Assembly: GCA_947495035.1 (NCBI GenBank)
Contig: CANLXI010000002.1
Location: forward strand, 124,001-188,000
DNA length: 64,000 bases
Source: an uncultured Granulosicoccus sp.
GTDB taxonomy: Bacteria; Pseudomonadota; Gammaproteobacteria; Granulosicoccales; Granulosicoccaceae
Direction of reading: 5' to 3'
Shown: positions 8,946 to 19,080 of the stretch, piece by piece
How the letters are laid out: the number at the start of each line of letters is the position of its first letter
Position numbering within the stretch: position 1 is the first letter of the stretch
Program-made: the position numbers and the translations under genes
The notes under the pieces: model-generated
What the model was told of the DNA's origin: nothing
Seen by the model: the letters and a program-made list of their open reading frames with translations, nothing else
The model's database searches: none

Positions 8946-9770
8946 CTAGGCCGCGTGCTGCTGTTCGCCGGCCTGCACCTCCGGCTGGTCGGGATCTGTC
9001 TCCGCCGTCGCGCCCTCGCTGTCACTTTGGTCGACATCCTCCCCGGCAGCCTCGCTGGATGCCGGCAGTTGCTGGCTCAGTTCGGTCAGTTGCTGGTCCA
9101 GCTCCTGGAACTCTCTGGGGATGACGTACAGGTAGTGGACCAGCTTCTCCACCAGTTTCATCAGGGCTTCAGCGGTCTCCGGCGAGGCCGGGTCGGAGTT
9201 GGCGAGCAGCCGATCCAGAGGCTCTCCCTTTCTCAGTGATGCTGCCAGCTTCATCAGTGGTTCGTCCAGCCCCACGGCAGGCAGTGAGTCCTGCACGGTC
9301 TTGAACAGGCTGGAGTGGCTGTTGCCCTTGGGCAGAAAGCTGGTGAATATCGAGTCCAGGGTCGACTTGACCATGACCCGGGTGGCCGTGTGATTCCCGG
9401 ATTGGAAGACATCCTGAGTCGAGGCGCAGTACTGCAGGGCATTGTCCGGCAGCAACTCGCTGATGGCAGACAGGTTCAGGCGAGATTCCGAGGTCGGCAG
9501 CATGTACAGGGAGGCGGGTTCATCCTCCACATTGCCATCGGTCAGGGAGCTCATGTGAGTCATCCAGAAATGCGTGACCAGATTGCAGGAGGGACATTCC
9601 GACGAAAATGCCAGTGTGTCGCGCTGCGCATCGAAGTGTCGGCGCCGGGTGGCGAATGCAACGTTCATGTGACATCCCGGGCAGGTCGTGTTGATCGAGA
9701 CCGGGTGGGACACCTTGTTATTGCTCGTCGTGATCCATCGCTTGACGTTCTCTAATTCTATTTCCTTCAC
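8946..9770 (-). CDS. Zinc-ribbon, DUF4145-like protein of unknown function
   Basis: A 274-residue protein I cannot assign to a function. The N-terminal part has two CxxC pairs (C30-PG-C33 and C59-PS-C62), spaced as in a four-cysteine zinc ribbon. The middle (about 95-215) is helical and includes a DVFQSGNHTATRVMVKSTLDSIF stretch that recalls DUF4145-type domains. The last 50 residues are acidic and rich in Glu, Asp, Gln and Ser. No signal peptide or membrane segment is visible, so it is probably cytoplasmic. It lies convergent to rnpB and divergent from mraZ, separated from the latter by 515 bp. Confidence 0.75.
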   Translation of the reverse strand: MKEIELENVKRWITTSNNKVSHPVSINTTCPGCHMNVAFATRRRHFDAQRDTLAFSSECPSCNLVTHFWMTHMSSLTDGNVEDEPASLYMLPTSESRLNLSAISELLPDNALQYCASTQDVFQSGNHTATRVMVKSTLDSIFTSFLPKGNSHSSLFKTVQDSLPAVGLDEPLMKLAASLRKGEPLDRLLANSDPASPETAEALMKLVEKLVHYLYVIPREFQELDQQLTELSQQLPASSEAAGEDVDQSDSEGATAETDPDQPEVQAGEQQHAA

Positions 9771-10206
9771 AGTCCATTCTCGCCAGTTTTCTTGGTTCCG
9801 TATCCGTCAGTACGGCGGTATGGCTGATTCCTGAATCGAAATGAAACAGGGTTTTGTTCGGGTGATTTGTGACGCGATTCCGATTTTGGAAACGTGTCAG
9901 GTGACGCTGAACCGGCTCTCTGGTCCTTGCCGTTTCGTGGATAGCGTTGGTCGTCAAGGGCAGGTTTTTCGGCTCTGCAGCGTGCGATCAACGGGAGTTT
10001 GGAGCTGTGCTCGTGGCGGCAGACAGGCAATTGCAAACTTTCTGCAACGTTCGTCTAGGGGTGCGAGTAAATGTGGACCAATTCTCCCTTCTTCTCACCT
10101 CAATTCTGTGAAACACTTGTAAGTCATTGATATTGCTATATGCCTTTCGCGTAACATAAATATACCGCTTTGCAAGTAAAAACATGGACTTAGCGCCTGT
10201 TTTTCA
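9771..10206. other. Non-coding gap before the mraZ promoter
   Basis: About 435 bp lower in GC than the flanking genes. I see no convincing gene, RNA or repeat here. It may hold the promoter of the minus-strand zinc-ribbon gene. Confidence 0.5.
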
Positions 10207-10235
10207 TTGACCGTGCAGTGCAGGGGTCGTATAGT
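10207..10235 (+). promoter_or_regulatory. Sigma-70 promoter of the division cluster (PmraZ)
   Basis: TTGACC (10207-10212) and TATAGT (10230-10235) are separated by 17 bp, one mismatch each from consensus. Predicted start is about 10242, giving a 5' leader of roughly 44 nt before mraZ. The -10 box overlaps the first MraZ-type repeat, so binding of MraZ would block transcription. Confidence 0.8.
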
Positions 10236-10268
10236 GGGGCCCAGTGCCATTTGGTGGTGAAAAGTGGG
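10234..10268 (+). promoter_or_regulatory. MraZ operator repeats
   Basis: Four GTG-motifs stand at exact 10-bp spacing: GTGGG (10234), GTGCC (10244), GTGGT (10254) and GTGGG (10264). MraZ is known to bind direct TGGG-type repeats upstream of its own gene. The array starts inside the -10 box and extends into the transcribed leader, consistent with autorepression of the whole cluster. The second copy is the weakest match. Confidence 0.75.
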
Positions 10269-10285
10269 TTTTTTGGCAACACAAC

Positions 10286-10753
10286 ATGCGATTTCGGGGC
10301 ATAACAAAATTGAGTGTTGACGCCAAGGGACGCCTCGCAATGCCCAAGAACCACCGGGACAATCTGGAAAAGAACGCCATCAGTGATCTGGTCGTCACGG
10401 TGGACAACCGCTCCGCAGCCTGTCTCCTGATTTACCCGATGGCCATATACGAGGAAATCGAGCGCAAGCTCATGGAACTGCCGAATCATTCGGCGGAAGC
10501 GCGAAAAGTCCAGAGACTGTTCATCGGTTATGCAACCGAGCTGGAACTGGATGCCACGGGGCGGATGTTGCTCCCGGCCGAGCTCAGGGAATACGCGGGA
10601 ATAGGTCGCAAGGCTTTCCTGATTGGTCAGGGCAACAAATTCGAGTTGTGGGATGAGCAGGCTTGGGAGCACGAGTGTGAAAAATGGAAGCAGGAAGAAT
10701 CTGATCCGAATTCCGCCGACGCGCCGGCTGAACTGCTGAATATCTCCTTCTGA
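10286..10753 (+). CDS. mraZ: Transcriptional regulator MraZ
   Basis: AbrB-fold DNA-binding protein that forms rings and represses the division/cell-wall cluster from its own promoter. The 155-residue product begins MRFRGITKLSVDAKGRLAMP and has the second half-repeat ELDATGRMLLPAELREYAG, the duplicated AbrB-like architecture. ATG 10286 fits family homology; an in-frame ATG at 10244 lies within the operator and about at the transcription start. There is no clear Shine-Dalgarno. It overlaps rsmH by 1 bp. Confidence 0.96.
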   Translation: MRFRGITKLSVDAKGRLAMPKNHRDNLEKNAISDLVVTVDNRSAACLLIYPMAIYEEIERKLMELPNHSAEARKVQRLFIGYATELELDATGRMLLPAELREYAGIGRKAFLIGQGNKFELWDEQAWEHECEKWKQEESDPNSADAPAELLNISF

Positions 10754-11700
10754 TGGTTGCCAGCGACAACAAGGCAGTGGCAAGTCACGTCCCCGTGCTG
10801 ATGCACGAGGCCGTCGATTTTCTGGCGCCGATCGCACAAGGCAAGTATGTGGACGCCACTTATGGGCGTGGTGGTCACAGTGGGTACCTGCTGTCACGGC
10901 TCGGAGAAGCCGGTCAGTTGCTGGCTCTGGATCGGGATCCGGAAGCCGTTGCAGATGCGCATGAGCGGTTTGCCGGCGAGTCGAGGTTCTCGATCTGTCA
11001 GGCCAACTTCGCTGACATGCGGGACGTGCTGCAGAAGCAGGGTTGGTTGGGGGAAGTGGACGGGTTGCTGATGGACCTGGGTGTGTCATCGCCGCAGCTG
11101 GATGTGGCAGAGCGTGGTTTCGGCTTTTCACGCGACGGGGAACTTGACATGCGCATGGATCCGACAAGTGGAGTGTCAGCCGCGCAGTGGCTGGCAGGCG
11201 TAGACGAGGGTGAGCTGGTGCAGGTGCTGAGAGAGTACGGAGAAGAGCGATACGCACGGCGCATAGCCGGTGCGATCATTGCCGCGCGTGCTGTCGAGCC
11301 CATTCTTCGCACGGGGCAGCTGGCGGAGATCGTGAAGGCTGCTCATCCGCGCTGGGAAAGGCATCATCATCCGGCGACGCGCAGTTTTCAGGCGATCCGC
11401 ATTCGTATCAATGGCGAGCTGGATGCCGTATCGCAGGCCTTGAGCACGGCTGTTGACGTACTCAGGATCGGTGGTCGTCTGGCGGTCATCAGTTTCCACT
11501 CGCTGGAAGATCGGCTGGTCAAGCGGGCTCTGCGCAGCCCGGTACCGGATGCACGCATACCGCGGCATCTGCCACAACCGGCGGTTGATACGCACCCCTG
11601 GAAGCTGGTCGGCAAGGCCATCAAGGCCGGCAAGGATGAACTGGCAGACAACCCGCGGGCGCGCAGCGCAGTCCTGCGGGTGGCGGAGCGTGTGGCATGA
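10753..11700 (+). CDS. rsmH: 16S rRNA (cytosine-N4)-methyltransferase RsmH
   Basis: Methylates N4 of C1402 of 16S rRNA, the same nucleotide whose ribose is modified by RsmI encoded 2 kb upstream. The 315-residue product contains HVPVLMHEAVDFL, the SAM-binding region YVDATYGRGGHSGYLL, the MDLGVSSPQLD motif and the C-terminal RLAVISFHSLEDRLVK. It overlaps mraZ by 1 bp and ftsL by 4 bp. Confidence 0.97.
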   Translation: MVASDNKAVASHVPVLMHEAVDFLAPIAQGKYVDATYGRGGHSGYLLSRLGEAGQLLALDRDPEAVADAHERFAGESRFSICQANFADMRDVLQKQGWLGEVDGLLMDLGVSSPQLDVAERGFGFSRDGELDMRMDPTSGVSAAQWLAGVDEGELVQVLREYGEERYARRIAGAIIAARAVEPILRTGQLAEIVKAAHPRWERHHHPATRSFQAIRIRINGELDAVSQALSTAVDVLRIGGRLAVISFHSLEDRLVKRALRSPVPDARIPRHLPQPAVDTHPWKLVGKAIKAGKDELADNPRARSAVLRVAERVA

Positions 11701-11966
11701 ACCGAATGGCACTGACACTGGTATTGCTCACGGCGCTGTGCTTCTGCTCGGCCATGATGGTGCTGTATTCGAAATATCTGAGTACGCGCGCCTACATGCA
11801 GGTCAGCCAGAGCCAGAAGATCATCGACGCTCTCGACGTGCAATGGAGTCAGCTGCAGATCGAGGAGAGCACCTTTTCGGAACACGGGCGAGTTGAACGA
11901 GCCGCTCGCGATCGACTGGACATGACCTATCCGGCTCTGGACGGTACGGTCATGATCGTGCGCTGA
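11697..11966 (+). CDS. ftsL: Cell division protein FtsL
   Basis: Small bitopic protein of the FtsQLB complex that activates septal peptidoglycan synthesis by FtsWI. The 89-residue product has one N-terminal membrane segment (MALTLVLLTALCFCSAMMVLY) followed by a periplasmic helix suited to a coiled coil and a short tail. Size, topology and the position between rsmH and ftsI support the call. Sequence alone would be weak, as FtsL is poorly conserved. Confidence 0.92.
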   Translation: MNRMALTLVLLTALCFCSAMMVLYSKYLSTRAYMQVSQSQKIIDALDVQWSQLQIEESTFSEHGRVERAARDRLDMTYPALDGTVMIVR

Positions 11967-11968
11967 CC

Positions 11969-13735
11969 ATGAGCAGACAATACACAGACATACAGGAATC
12001 ACCCGCCTCGGACTGGTCAAGACGTCGAGGTCTGGTGCTGTTCGGTTTCGCCTGTCTGGCACTGGCGCTGATTGGCCGCGCGGTGCAGGTGCAGATCATC
12101 AATGACAAGTTCTATCGCAACGAAGGTCAGCAGCGGCAGATCCGTACGGTGGCCATTCCCGCCAGTCGCGGTGATCTGCTGGACCGACACGGTGATCCAC
12201 TGGCCATCAGTGCGCCGATTCCGTCGCTGTTCGGCAATCCGGCCGAGTTGTCTGCGCAACCGGCAAAGCTTCGTCAGGCCGCCTCGCTGCTGGGTGAGAA
12301 TCCCGACAAGCTGGAGCAGCGCATGGCCAGGGCTGCCAGCCAGGGTCGGGTGTTTGCCTACATCAAGCGACAGGTTGCTCCCGAACTGGTCGACCGGGTG
12401 ATGGCGCTGGATCTGAAGAGTCTCGGCGTTCAATCCGAGTACCGTCGCTACTATCCCAGCGCCGGAGCTGCATCCCATGTCGTGGGTTTTACCGGCATCG
12501 ATGAAACCGGACGTGAAGGTCTGGAGCTGGCCTACGACAGCTGGCTTTCCGGCAAACCCGGACTGCGCCGAATCCTGAAGGATCGCAAGGGGCGTGAAAT
12601 CGCCGGCATGAATGTCATCGATCCGGCTGTTCCCGGCAAGGATCTGCGACTGAGCATCGATCGGCAGTTGCAGTACTTTGCCAACCGCGCACTGCAGGAA
12701 GCGGTCAGTGAAAATGCAGCCGAATCGGGTTCCATCGTGATCATGGATGTGAAGACCGGTGAAGTCATGGCCATGGTGAACTATCCCACCTACAACCCCA
12801 ACGACGTGGCAGATCGTGTTGGCGGGCGTCAGCGCAACCGCTCACTGACCGATGTGTTCGAACCGGGTTCGACCATGAAGCCTTTCACCATTGCTGCGGC
12901 GCTGGATTCCGGGAAGTTCAAGCCCGAGGATATCGTCTACACCTCACCGGGCTACTACAGCATCGGCAAGTACGTCATCAGTGACGATGGCAAGGATCAC
13001 GGCTGGCTGGACCTGACCGGTATCGTCACCAAGTCCAGCAATGTGGGTATCAGCAAGGTGGCTCGCCAGCTGGAAGCCGAGCAGATGTGGTCGGTGTTCG
13101 ACTCCTTCGGTTTCGGCCGACCGCCCGGTAGCGAGTTTCCGGGCGAGGTCGATGGCTACTTCAATCCGCCGGCCGTGTGGCACCACATCGAGCAGGCCAG
13201 TGTGTCGTATGGCTATGGCATCTCGGTGTCAGCCTTGCAGTTGGTCCATGCCTATGCAGCACTGGCCAATGACGGTGTGATGATGCCTGTGTCCTTCCTG
13301 GCTCAGGATTCGGACACTGTGCCGGCCGGCCATTCAGTCATCGATGAAGATATCGCCCACGATGTGAAGCGCATGCTGGAATCGGTTGTCATCGAAGGCT
13401 CCGGCAAGCAGGCCAGGATTCCCGGCTATCGTGTGGCCGGCAAGACTGGTACGTCACACAGATCACAATCCGGCGGCTATGCCGAAGACCGCTATGTGTC
13501 GGTTTTCGCAGGCTTTGCGCCGGCGACGAATCCTCAGCTTGCCGCCGTGGTGGTTGTGCATGATCCGAAGAATGGCAAACATTTCGGGGGCGCCGTGGCC
13601 GCGCCGGTATTCGCGGAAGTCATGTCGCACGGCTTGCGTCTTGAAGGGGTCGAGCCGGATGATATCGACGGCTCGCGCGACCAGGTATCCGTTCAGTTCA
13701 TTCCTCAGCAGATCGACAATGGTGGTCGCTCCTGA
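11969..13735 (+). CDS. ftsI: Septal peptidoglycan transpeptidase FtsI (PBP3)
   Basis: Class B penicillin-binding protein that crosslinks septal peptidoglycan together with FtsW. The 588-residue product has one N-terminal membrane anchor, a non-catalytic pedestal domain and a transpeptidase domain with all three active-site motifs: STMK (SxxK serine), SSN and KTGT. It starts 2 bp after ftsL and overlaps murE by 1 bp. Confidence 0.97.
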   Translation: MSRQYTDIQESPASDWSRRRGLVLFGFACLALALIGRAVQVQIINDKFYRNEGQQRQIRTVAIPASRGDLLDRHGDPLAISAPIPSLFGNPAELSAQPAKLRQAASLLGENPDKLEQRMARAASQGRVFAYIKRQVAPELVDRVMALDLKSLGVQSEYRRYYPSAGAASHVVGFTGIDETGREGLELAYDSWLSGKPGLRRILKDRKGREIAGMNVIDPAVPGKDLRLSIDRQLQYFANRALQEAVSENAAESGSIVIMDVKTGEVMAMVNYPTYNPNDVADRVGGRQRNRSLTDVFEPGSTMKPFTIAAALDSGKFKPEDIVYTSPGYYSIGKYVISDDGKDHGWLDLTGIVTKSSNVGISKVARQLEAEQMWSVFDSFGFGRPPGSEFPGEVDGYFNPPAVWHHIEQASVSYGYGISVSALQLVHAYAALANDGVMMPVSFLAQDSDTVPAGHSVIDEDIAHDVKRMLESVVIEGSGKQARIPGYRVAGKTGTSHRSQSGGYAEDRYVSVFAGFAPATNPQLAAVVVVHDPKNGKHFGGAVAAPVFAEVMSHGLRLEGVEPDDIDGSRDQVSVQFIPQQIDNGGRS

Positions 13736-15258
13736 TGATGGCCACTTCCCCGATATGGACGCTGGATTCACTGTTGACCGACTACACCTGCGAGAGCTTG
13801 CCGAAATTGCAACTGCAGGGTCTCAGTCAGGACAGCCGTCTTGTCCAGTCCGGTGATCTGTATCTGGCCCTGGCCGGAGGCACCACCCATGGCATGTGTT
13901 TCGCCGAAGCGGCCGTTGCCGCCGGTGCCGTTGCTGTGCTGTGTTCCCGGGATGTCATGTCAGCGCATGCCTCCACAGTCGATAGTCTGCGTGCAGAGCA
14001 GGTGCCGCTGGTCGCCATCGAGGACCTGGACAGCCATTACGTGCGTCTGGCGTCGCGCTTCTACAGACAGCCGGATCGTGCCCTGAAGCTCATCGCCGTC
14101 ACGGGCACCGATGGCAAGACGTCGGTGTGCCGCTTCATTGCGCAGGCTCTCACGGCCATCGATCAGCCTTGCGGATATATCGGCACTCTGGGGTGGGGGC
14201 TGGGAGAGCAACTGCAGTCGACCGAACTGACGACACCTGACGCAGTGAGTCTGCATCGCATGCTGGCTGTCATGAGGGATCAGGGGGCCCGGGCGGTTGC
14301 CCTGGAAGCCTCATCTCACGGCCTGGCCGAGGGGCGCCTCGATGGGCTGGCGCTGGATGTGGCCGTGCTGACCAACTTCGGGCGTGATCATCTGGATTAT
14401 CACCAGAGCCTCGAGGCTTATCGAGCGGCCAAGGCACGTCTGTTCAGTTGGCCCGGGCTGGAGGCGATGGTGGTCAATGGTCGTGACTCATTGGGCCGGG
14501 AATTGCTGACGCAGGGCGAAGGACTCGCACAGTTCGCATTTCATGGCGACGCCTCGACGGAAGTTTCCGAGTCTGCCGGCAGAGCCTGCATCATCCGCGC
14601 AACGAACATCCGGGCCAGCGACAGTGGTCTGCATTTCTCACTGGCCGAAGGCGATGCTGTCGGTGATGTCGATACCTCCTTGCTGGGGCGCTTCAATGTC
14701 GACAATCTGCTGGCCTGCTACGGCTGTCTGCGTGCCTGCGGTGTCGCTGCCAATCAGGCGCGTCACGCACTGGCCTCCGTGACTCCGGTTTGCGGCCGCA
14801 TGGAGCGTCTCGGCCACGATAATCAGCCGACGGTTGTCATCGATTTCTCGCACACGCCGCAGGCGCTTGCCGTGGCCATCGATGCGGTCAGAGTGCACTG
14901 CCGCGGCAGCTTGTGGGTTGTCTTCGGCTGCGGTGGCGATCGCGATCCCGGCAAGCGGGCGCCGATGGCCGCCGCCGCCGAAGCGGCCGATCATGTCGTG
15001 CTGACCGATGACAATCCTCGAACCGAGCGTTCCGAAGACATCATCGCCGATGCCCTGCAGGGCTTTCGCCAGCCGGAGGCCGTACAGGTGATCGCCGACA
15101 GGGCACAGGCCATAGCCTACGCCATCGCGCATGCCGCGAGTGACGACCTGGTACTGATCGCCGGCAAGGGCCACGAGGATTACCAGATCATCGGTACCAC
15201 CCGTCATTCATTCAGTGATCGTGTTGAAGCGCTGGCCGCGCTGGAGCAGGCATCGTGA
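13735..15258 (+). CDS. murE: UDP-MurNAc-tripeptide synthetase MurE (meso-DAP adding)
   Basis: Adds the third stem-peptide residue to UDP-MurNAc-L-Ala-D-Glu. The 507-residue product has the Mur ligase P-loop (VTGTDGKTS), the central ATPase domain and the C-terminal motif DNPR, which marks specificity for meso-diaminopimelate over lysine. It overlaps ftsI by 1 bp and murF by 4 bp. Confidence 0.97.
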   Translation: MMATSPIWTLDSLLTDYTCESLPKLQLQGLSQDSRLVQSGDLYLALAGGTTHGMCFAEAAVAAGAVAVLCSRDVMSAHASTVDSLRAEQVPLVAIEDLDSHYVRLASRFYRQPDRALKLIAVTGTDGKTSVCRFIAQALTAIDQPCGYIGTLGWGLGEQLQSTELTTPDAVSLHRMLAVMRDQGARAVALEASSHGLAEGRLDGLALDVAVLTNFGRDHLDYHQSLEAYRAAKARLFSWPGLEAMVVNGRDSLGRELLTQGEGLAQFAFHGDASTEVSESAGRACIIRATNIRASDSGLHFSLAEGDAVGDVDTSLLGRFNVDNLLACYGCLRACGVAANQARHALASVTPVCGRMERLGHDNQPTVVIDFSHTPQALAVAIDAVRVHCRGSLWVVFGCGGDRDPGKRAPMAAAAEAADHVVLTDDNPRTERSEDIIADALQGFRQPEAVQVIADRAQAIAYAIAHAASDDLVLIAGKGHEDYQIIGTTRHSFSDRVEALAALEQAS

Positions 15259-16658
15259 GTTTCCGTCTGGAAATCAAGGAGTGCCTGGCACCTCTGCAGG
15301 CAAGACTGGTAGCGCCAGCCAGCGGCACTGCTGTTGCCGATGACTTCAGCGGCGTCAGCATCGACACGCGCACGCTGAAGCCCGGCGACCTGTATGTGGC
15401 CATTCAGGGTGATCGTTTCAATGGTCATGAGTTTGTCGAGGCGGCGGTGGAGGCCGGAGCGGTTGCCGTTCTGGTGCACGAAGACCTCGACACCACGGTG
15501 CCACAGCTGCGCGTTGCCGATACTCGCGACGCGCTTGGTCGACTGGCGCGCTATTGGGTGCGCGGCTTCGAAACACCGCTGATTGCCGTTACCGGCAGCA
15601 ACGGCAAGACCACGGTCAAGGAAATCATTGCCACCATTCTGCGACAGCTGGGTCCGGTGCTGGCCACGCGAGGCAACCTGAACAACGATATCGGCGTACC
15701 ACTGACGCTGCTCGAGATGCGTGCAGAGCACGACTATGCGGTCATCGAAATGGGGGCCAATCATGCCGGCGAGATCGCTCATCTCGTGCGTATTGCCGAA
15801 CCCGATGTGGCGCTGATCACCAAGATCGGTGAAGCCCATCTGGAAGGCTTTGGCAGCGTGGAGGGGATTGCTGCGGCGAAGTCGGAGATCTTCGGTGGGC
15901 TCAAACCCGAAGGCTATGCCATCATCAATGCCGATGATGCCTTTGCCGATGTGATGCGTCAGGCTGCCTCGCATTGCCATGTGCGCGAATTCGGCCTTGC
16001 ACGGAGCGCTGATGTTCAGGCGGTAGCCGAACCCGGACTGGCGATCAGGACGATGGGGCAGATCCTCAAGCCGAATTTCCAGCTCAGTGGTGACCATAAT
16101 CGGCTCAATGCGCTGGCCGCCGTTGCTGCGGTACAGTGCCTTGACGTGCAGCCCGAGAACATTCTGCGAGGACTCGAAAACGTTCGCCCGGTTCCCGGCA
16201 GGCTGGAGAAGAAGCCGGGACTGCGTGGGGCCAAACTGATCGATGACAGCTACAACGCCAACCCTGACTCAGCCCGTCAGGCCGTGGATGTGCTGGCGCG
16301 CTATGACGGCACCCGCTACCTGGTGATGGGCGACATGGCCGAGCTGGGCGCGAACGCTGAAGCCTTGCACACCCAGCTCGGTGCCTATGCCCGGGAAAGT
16401 GGTATCGACGGCCTGTGGGCCACCGGTCCCCTGTCGTCGGCTACCTGGAAGGCCTTCGCCGGCGACGAGGCGCCTGCAGGCGGACATTTCGCTGACCAGG
16501 AGGCCTTGATCAGCGATCTGAGCGAGCGCCTGGGGGCGGACACGACGGTACTGGTCAAGGGGTCTCGCAGTGCTCGCATGGAGCGCGTCATCAAGGCTCT
16601 GATGCCGACCGCTGCTGGCGCGCGGGTCAGCGGTGTGGCCGAGGAGCCATCCTCATGA
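15255..16658 (+). CDS. murF: UDP-MurNAc-pentapeptide synthetase MurF
   Basis: Adds D-Ala-D-Ala to the UDP-MurNAc-tripeptide. The 467-residue protein has the Mur ligase P-loop [12 protein letters not shown], the [13 protein letters not shown] segment and the [10 protein letters not shown] motif typical of MurF. It starts with GTG, overlapping the murE stop by 4 bp. Confidence 0.97.
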   Translation: MSFRLEIKECLAPLQARLVAPASGTAVADDFSGVSIDTRTLKPGDLYVAIQGDRFNGHEFVEAAVEAGAVAVLVHEDLDTTVPQLRVADTRDALGRLARYWVRGFETPLIAVTGSNGKTTVKEIIATILRQLGPVLATRGNLNNDIGVPLTLLEMRAEHDYAVIEMGANHAGEIAHLVRIAEPDVALITKIGEAHLEGFGSVEGIAAAKSEIFGGLKPEGYAIINADDAFADVMRQAASHCHVREFGLARSADVQAVAEPGLAIRTMGQILKPNFQLSGDHNRLNALAAVAAVQCLDVQPENILRGLENVRPVPGRLEKKPGLRGAKLIDDSYNANPDSARQAVDVLARYDGTRYLVMGDMAELGANAEALHTQLGAYARESGIDGLWATGPLSSATWKAFAGDEAPAGGHFADQEALISDLSERLGADTTVLVKGSRSARMERVIKALMPTAAGARVSGVAEEPSS

Positions 16659-17737
16659 TGCTGCTGATCGGACAATGGCTGACGGAGCTGGATCCCGGCT
16701 TTGGTGTGCTGCAGTACATCACGCTGCGGGCCATCTTTGCGGCATTGACGGCACTGGTCATCTGTCTGCTGGTGGGACCAGGACTGATTCGCTGGCTGAC
16801 CGCCGCGAAGATCGGGCAGTCGGTACGCAACGATGGGCCACAGTCGCACCTGGTCAAGGCGGGAACACCCACCATGGGTGGTGCCATGATCATCCTGGCC
16901 GTGTCCCTGAGCACCCTGTTGTGGTCGGACCTGAGCGTGCGTCAGGTCTGGATCATCCTGTTCGTCACCATCGGCTTCGGTGCCATCGGCTGGGTTGATG
17001 ACTACCGCAAGGTGGTGTTGTCCAACTCTGTCGGTCTGACGGCGCGCGAAAAACTGGTCTGGCAGACACTGGTCGCCGGTGCTGCCGTCGTCGTGCTGTA
17101 TGTCACCGCCGGCGAGCGTGCCGAGCTGGAACTGATCGTGCCGTTCTTCAAGGATGCTGCCGTCTATCTGGGCTGGATGTTCATTCCATTCACCTTCCTG
17201 GTCATCGTGGGCAGCAGCAATGCCGTGAACCTGACCGACGGTCTGGATGGGCTGGCGATCCTGCCGTCCGTGATGGTTGCCGCCGGTCTCGGCCTGATTG
17301 CCTACCTGGCCGGACATGCCATCTTTGCCGGCTACCTCGGCATACCCAATATCAAGGGAGCGGGCGAGCTGACCGTCTTCTGCAGTGCCATGGTTGGGGC
17401 CGGTCTTGGATTTCTGTGGTTCAACACCTATCCGGCCCAGGTCTTCATGGGAGATGTCGGAGCACTGAGCATCGGTGCATCCCTGGGGGCTGTGGCCATC
17501 ATGGTGCGACAGGAGCTGGTGCTGTTCATCATGGGCGGAATATTCGTGCTGGAAGCGGTCTCGGTCATCCTGCAAGTTGCCTCCTTCAAGCTCAGAGGCA
17601 AGCGCATCTTCCGCATGGCACCGATTCACCATCATTTCGAGCTCCAGGGCTGGCCCGAGCCACGCATCATCGTGCGCTTCTGGATCATTACCGTCATTCT
17701 TGTACTGGTGGGTCTGTCCACCCTGAAGATACGCTGA
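16655..17737 (+). CDS. mraY: Phospho-MurNAc-pentapeptide translocase MraY
   Basis: Integral membrane enzyme that transfers phospho-MurNAc-pentapeptide to undecaprenyl phosphate, giving lipid I. The 360-residue product has about ten membrane segments and the family motifs: [10 protein letters not shown], the DDYRK acidic pair, [15 protein letters not shown] and [10 protein letters not shown]. It overlaps murF by 4 bp and murD by 1 bp. Confidence 0.98.
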   Translation: MMLLIGQWLTELDPGFGVLQYITLRAIFAALTALVICLLVGPGLIRWLTAAKIGQSVRNDGPQSHLVKAGTPTMGGAMIILAVSLSTLLWSDLSVRQVWIILFVTIGFGAIGWVDDYRKVVLSNSVGLTAREKLVWQTLVAGAAVVVLYVTAGERAELELIVPFFKDAAVYLGWMFIPFTFLVIVGSSNAVNLTDGLDGLAILPSVMVAAGLGLIAYLAGHAIFAGYLGIPNIKGAGELTVFCSAMVGAGLGFLWFNTYPAQVFMGDVGALSIGASLGAVAIMVRQELVLFIMGGIFVLEAVSVILQVASFKLRGKRIFRMAPIHHHFELQGWPEPRIIVRFWIITVILVLVGLSTLKIR

Positions 17738-19080
17738 TGGATCCGCGCGAACTACAAGACAAGCGCGTGCTGATCGTCGGCTATGGCGTGACCGGCGCAT
17801 CGGTTGCCCGCTTCCTCAGTGCTCGGGGAATCGGCTTCGATGTGGCCGATGAGTGCGGGGAAGAGGTGGCACAGACTCTGGCCGTCAGCCTCGGTTGTGA
17901 GGTGCATACCACCTTCGATCTGTCCCTGTTCAGTACCTATGAGCTTCTGGTTCTCAGCCCCGGGGTGCCTCGCGCGAATCCGGCGGTGTCCGCAGCGCTG
18001 GCGGCAGGCATCGATGTCATTGGTGATATCGAGCTGTTTGCCGGTGCGGTCGAAGTGCCGGTCATTGCCGTGACAGGGTCCAATGGCAAGAGCAGTGTGG
18101 TGTCCTGGATTGCTCATGTACTGCAGAGTGCCGGCATCAATGCAATGGCCTGCGGCAATATCGGGCAGCCCGCTCTGGACAGTCTCAATGAGCAACCGGA
18201 TGTCATCATTCTGGAACTGTCGAGCTATCAGCTGGAGTCCACCCGGTCGCTGAAGCCTCTGGCAGCCGCTGTACTCAACATCAGTGATGATCACATGGAT
18301 CGCTATACGGACATCGATCACTACGCGGCTGTCAAGCGCACGATCTACCAGGGGGCCGATCATTGCGTGGCCAATCTGGATGACCAGCGAACCTGGCCTG
18401 ACGCTTCCGAGATGTCCTGTGATTACTTCACGCTGGACATGGGCGGCGCGAACAGCGATACCGCCCGCTGGCATCGCACCCTCAGGAACGAGACCATCTG
18501 GCTGTGCGATGATCATTACGCCTTGCTGCCGCAGTCGGAATTGTCCGTGCCCGGCGATCACAATGCCGCCAATGCACTGGCCGTGCTGGCACTGATCGAA
18601 CCGCTGGCCATTCCCTTTACCGCCCTGAGCAGTGGCCTGACGGGATTTGCCGGGCTGCCACATCGCACCCAGTTTGTCGGGGAAGACGAGGGTATCCGCT
18701 GGTACAACGACTCCAAGGGGACCAATGTGGATGCCTGCATCAAGGCCATTCGCGCGATGCCCGGACCGGTGATACTGATTGCCGGCGGTATCTCGAAAGA
18801 TGCGGATTTCACGCCATTGCGGGCTGTCATCGAAGAGCATGTCAGAGCACTGGTGCTGATCGGTCGCGACCGCGATCGCATCGCCCATCAACTCGAAGGG
18901 ACGACCACCATTCTCGACGCCGACAGTATGCTGGAGGCGGTCAAGCTGTGCCGGCAGCAGGCACAGGCGGGTGATGCCGTCCTGTTGTCGCCGGCCTGCT
19001 CCAGTTTCGACATGTTCCGCAACTTCGAGGATCGAGGCGTGCAGTTTGCCGCCGCAGTCGAAGAGGTGCTGGCGGCATGA
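17737..19080 (+). CDS. murD: UDP-MurNAc-L-Ala:D-Glu ligase MurD
   Basis: Adds D-glutamate to UDP-MurNAc-L-Ala. The 447-residue product begins [20 protein letters not shown], a Rossmann-like UDP-binding start, and has the P-loop VTGSNGKSSVVSW, the NISDDHMDRY segment and WYNDSKGTNVDA. ATG 17737 overlaps the mraY stop; the open frame continues upstream antisense-free inside mraY but has no homology there. It overlaps ftsW by 4 bp. Confidence 0.97.
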   Translation: MDPRELQDKRVLIVGYGVTGASVARFLSARGIGFDVADECGEEVAQTLAVSLGCEVHTTFDLSLFSTYELLVLSPGVPRANPAVSAALAAGIDVIGDIELFAGAVEVPVIAVTGSNGKSSVVSWIAHVLQSAGINAMACGNIGQPALDSLNEQPDVIILELSSYQLESTRSLKPLAAAVLNISDDHMDRYTDIDHYAAVKRTIYQGADHCVANLDDQRTWPDASEMSCDYFTLDMGGANSDTARWHRTLRNETIWLCDDHYALLPQSELSVPGDHNAANALAVLALIEPLAIPFTALSSGLTGFAGLPHRTQFVGEDEGIRWYNDSKGTNVDACIKAIRAMPGPVILIAGGISKDADFTPLRAVIEEHVRALVLIGRDRDRIAHQLEGTTTILDADSMLEAVKLCRQQAQAGDAVLLSPACSSFDMFRNFEDRGVQFAAAVEEVLAA

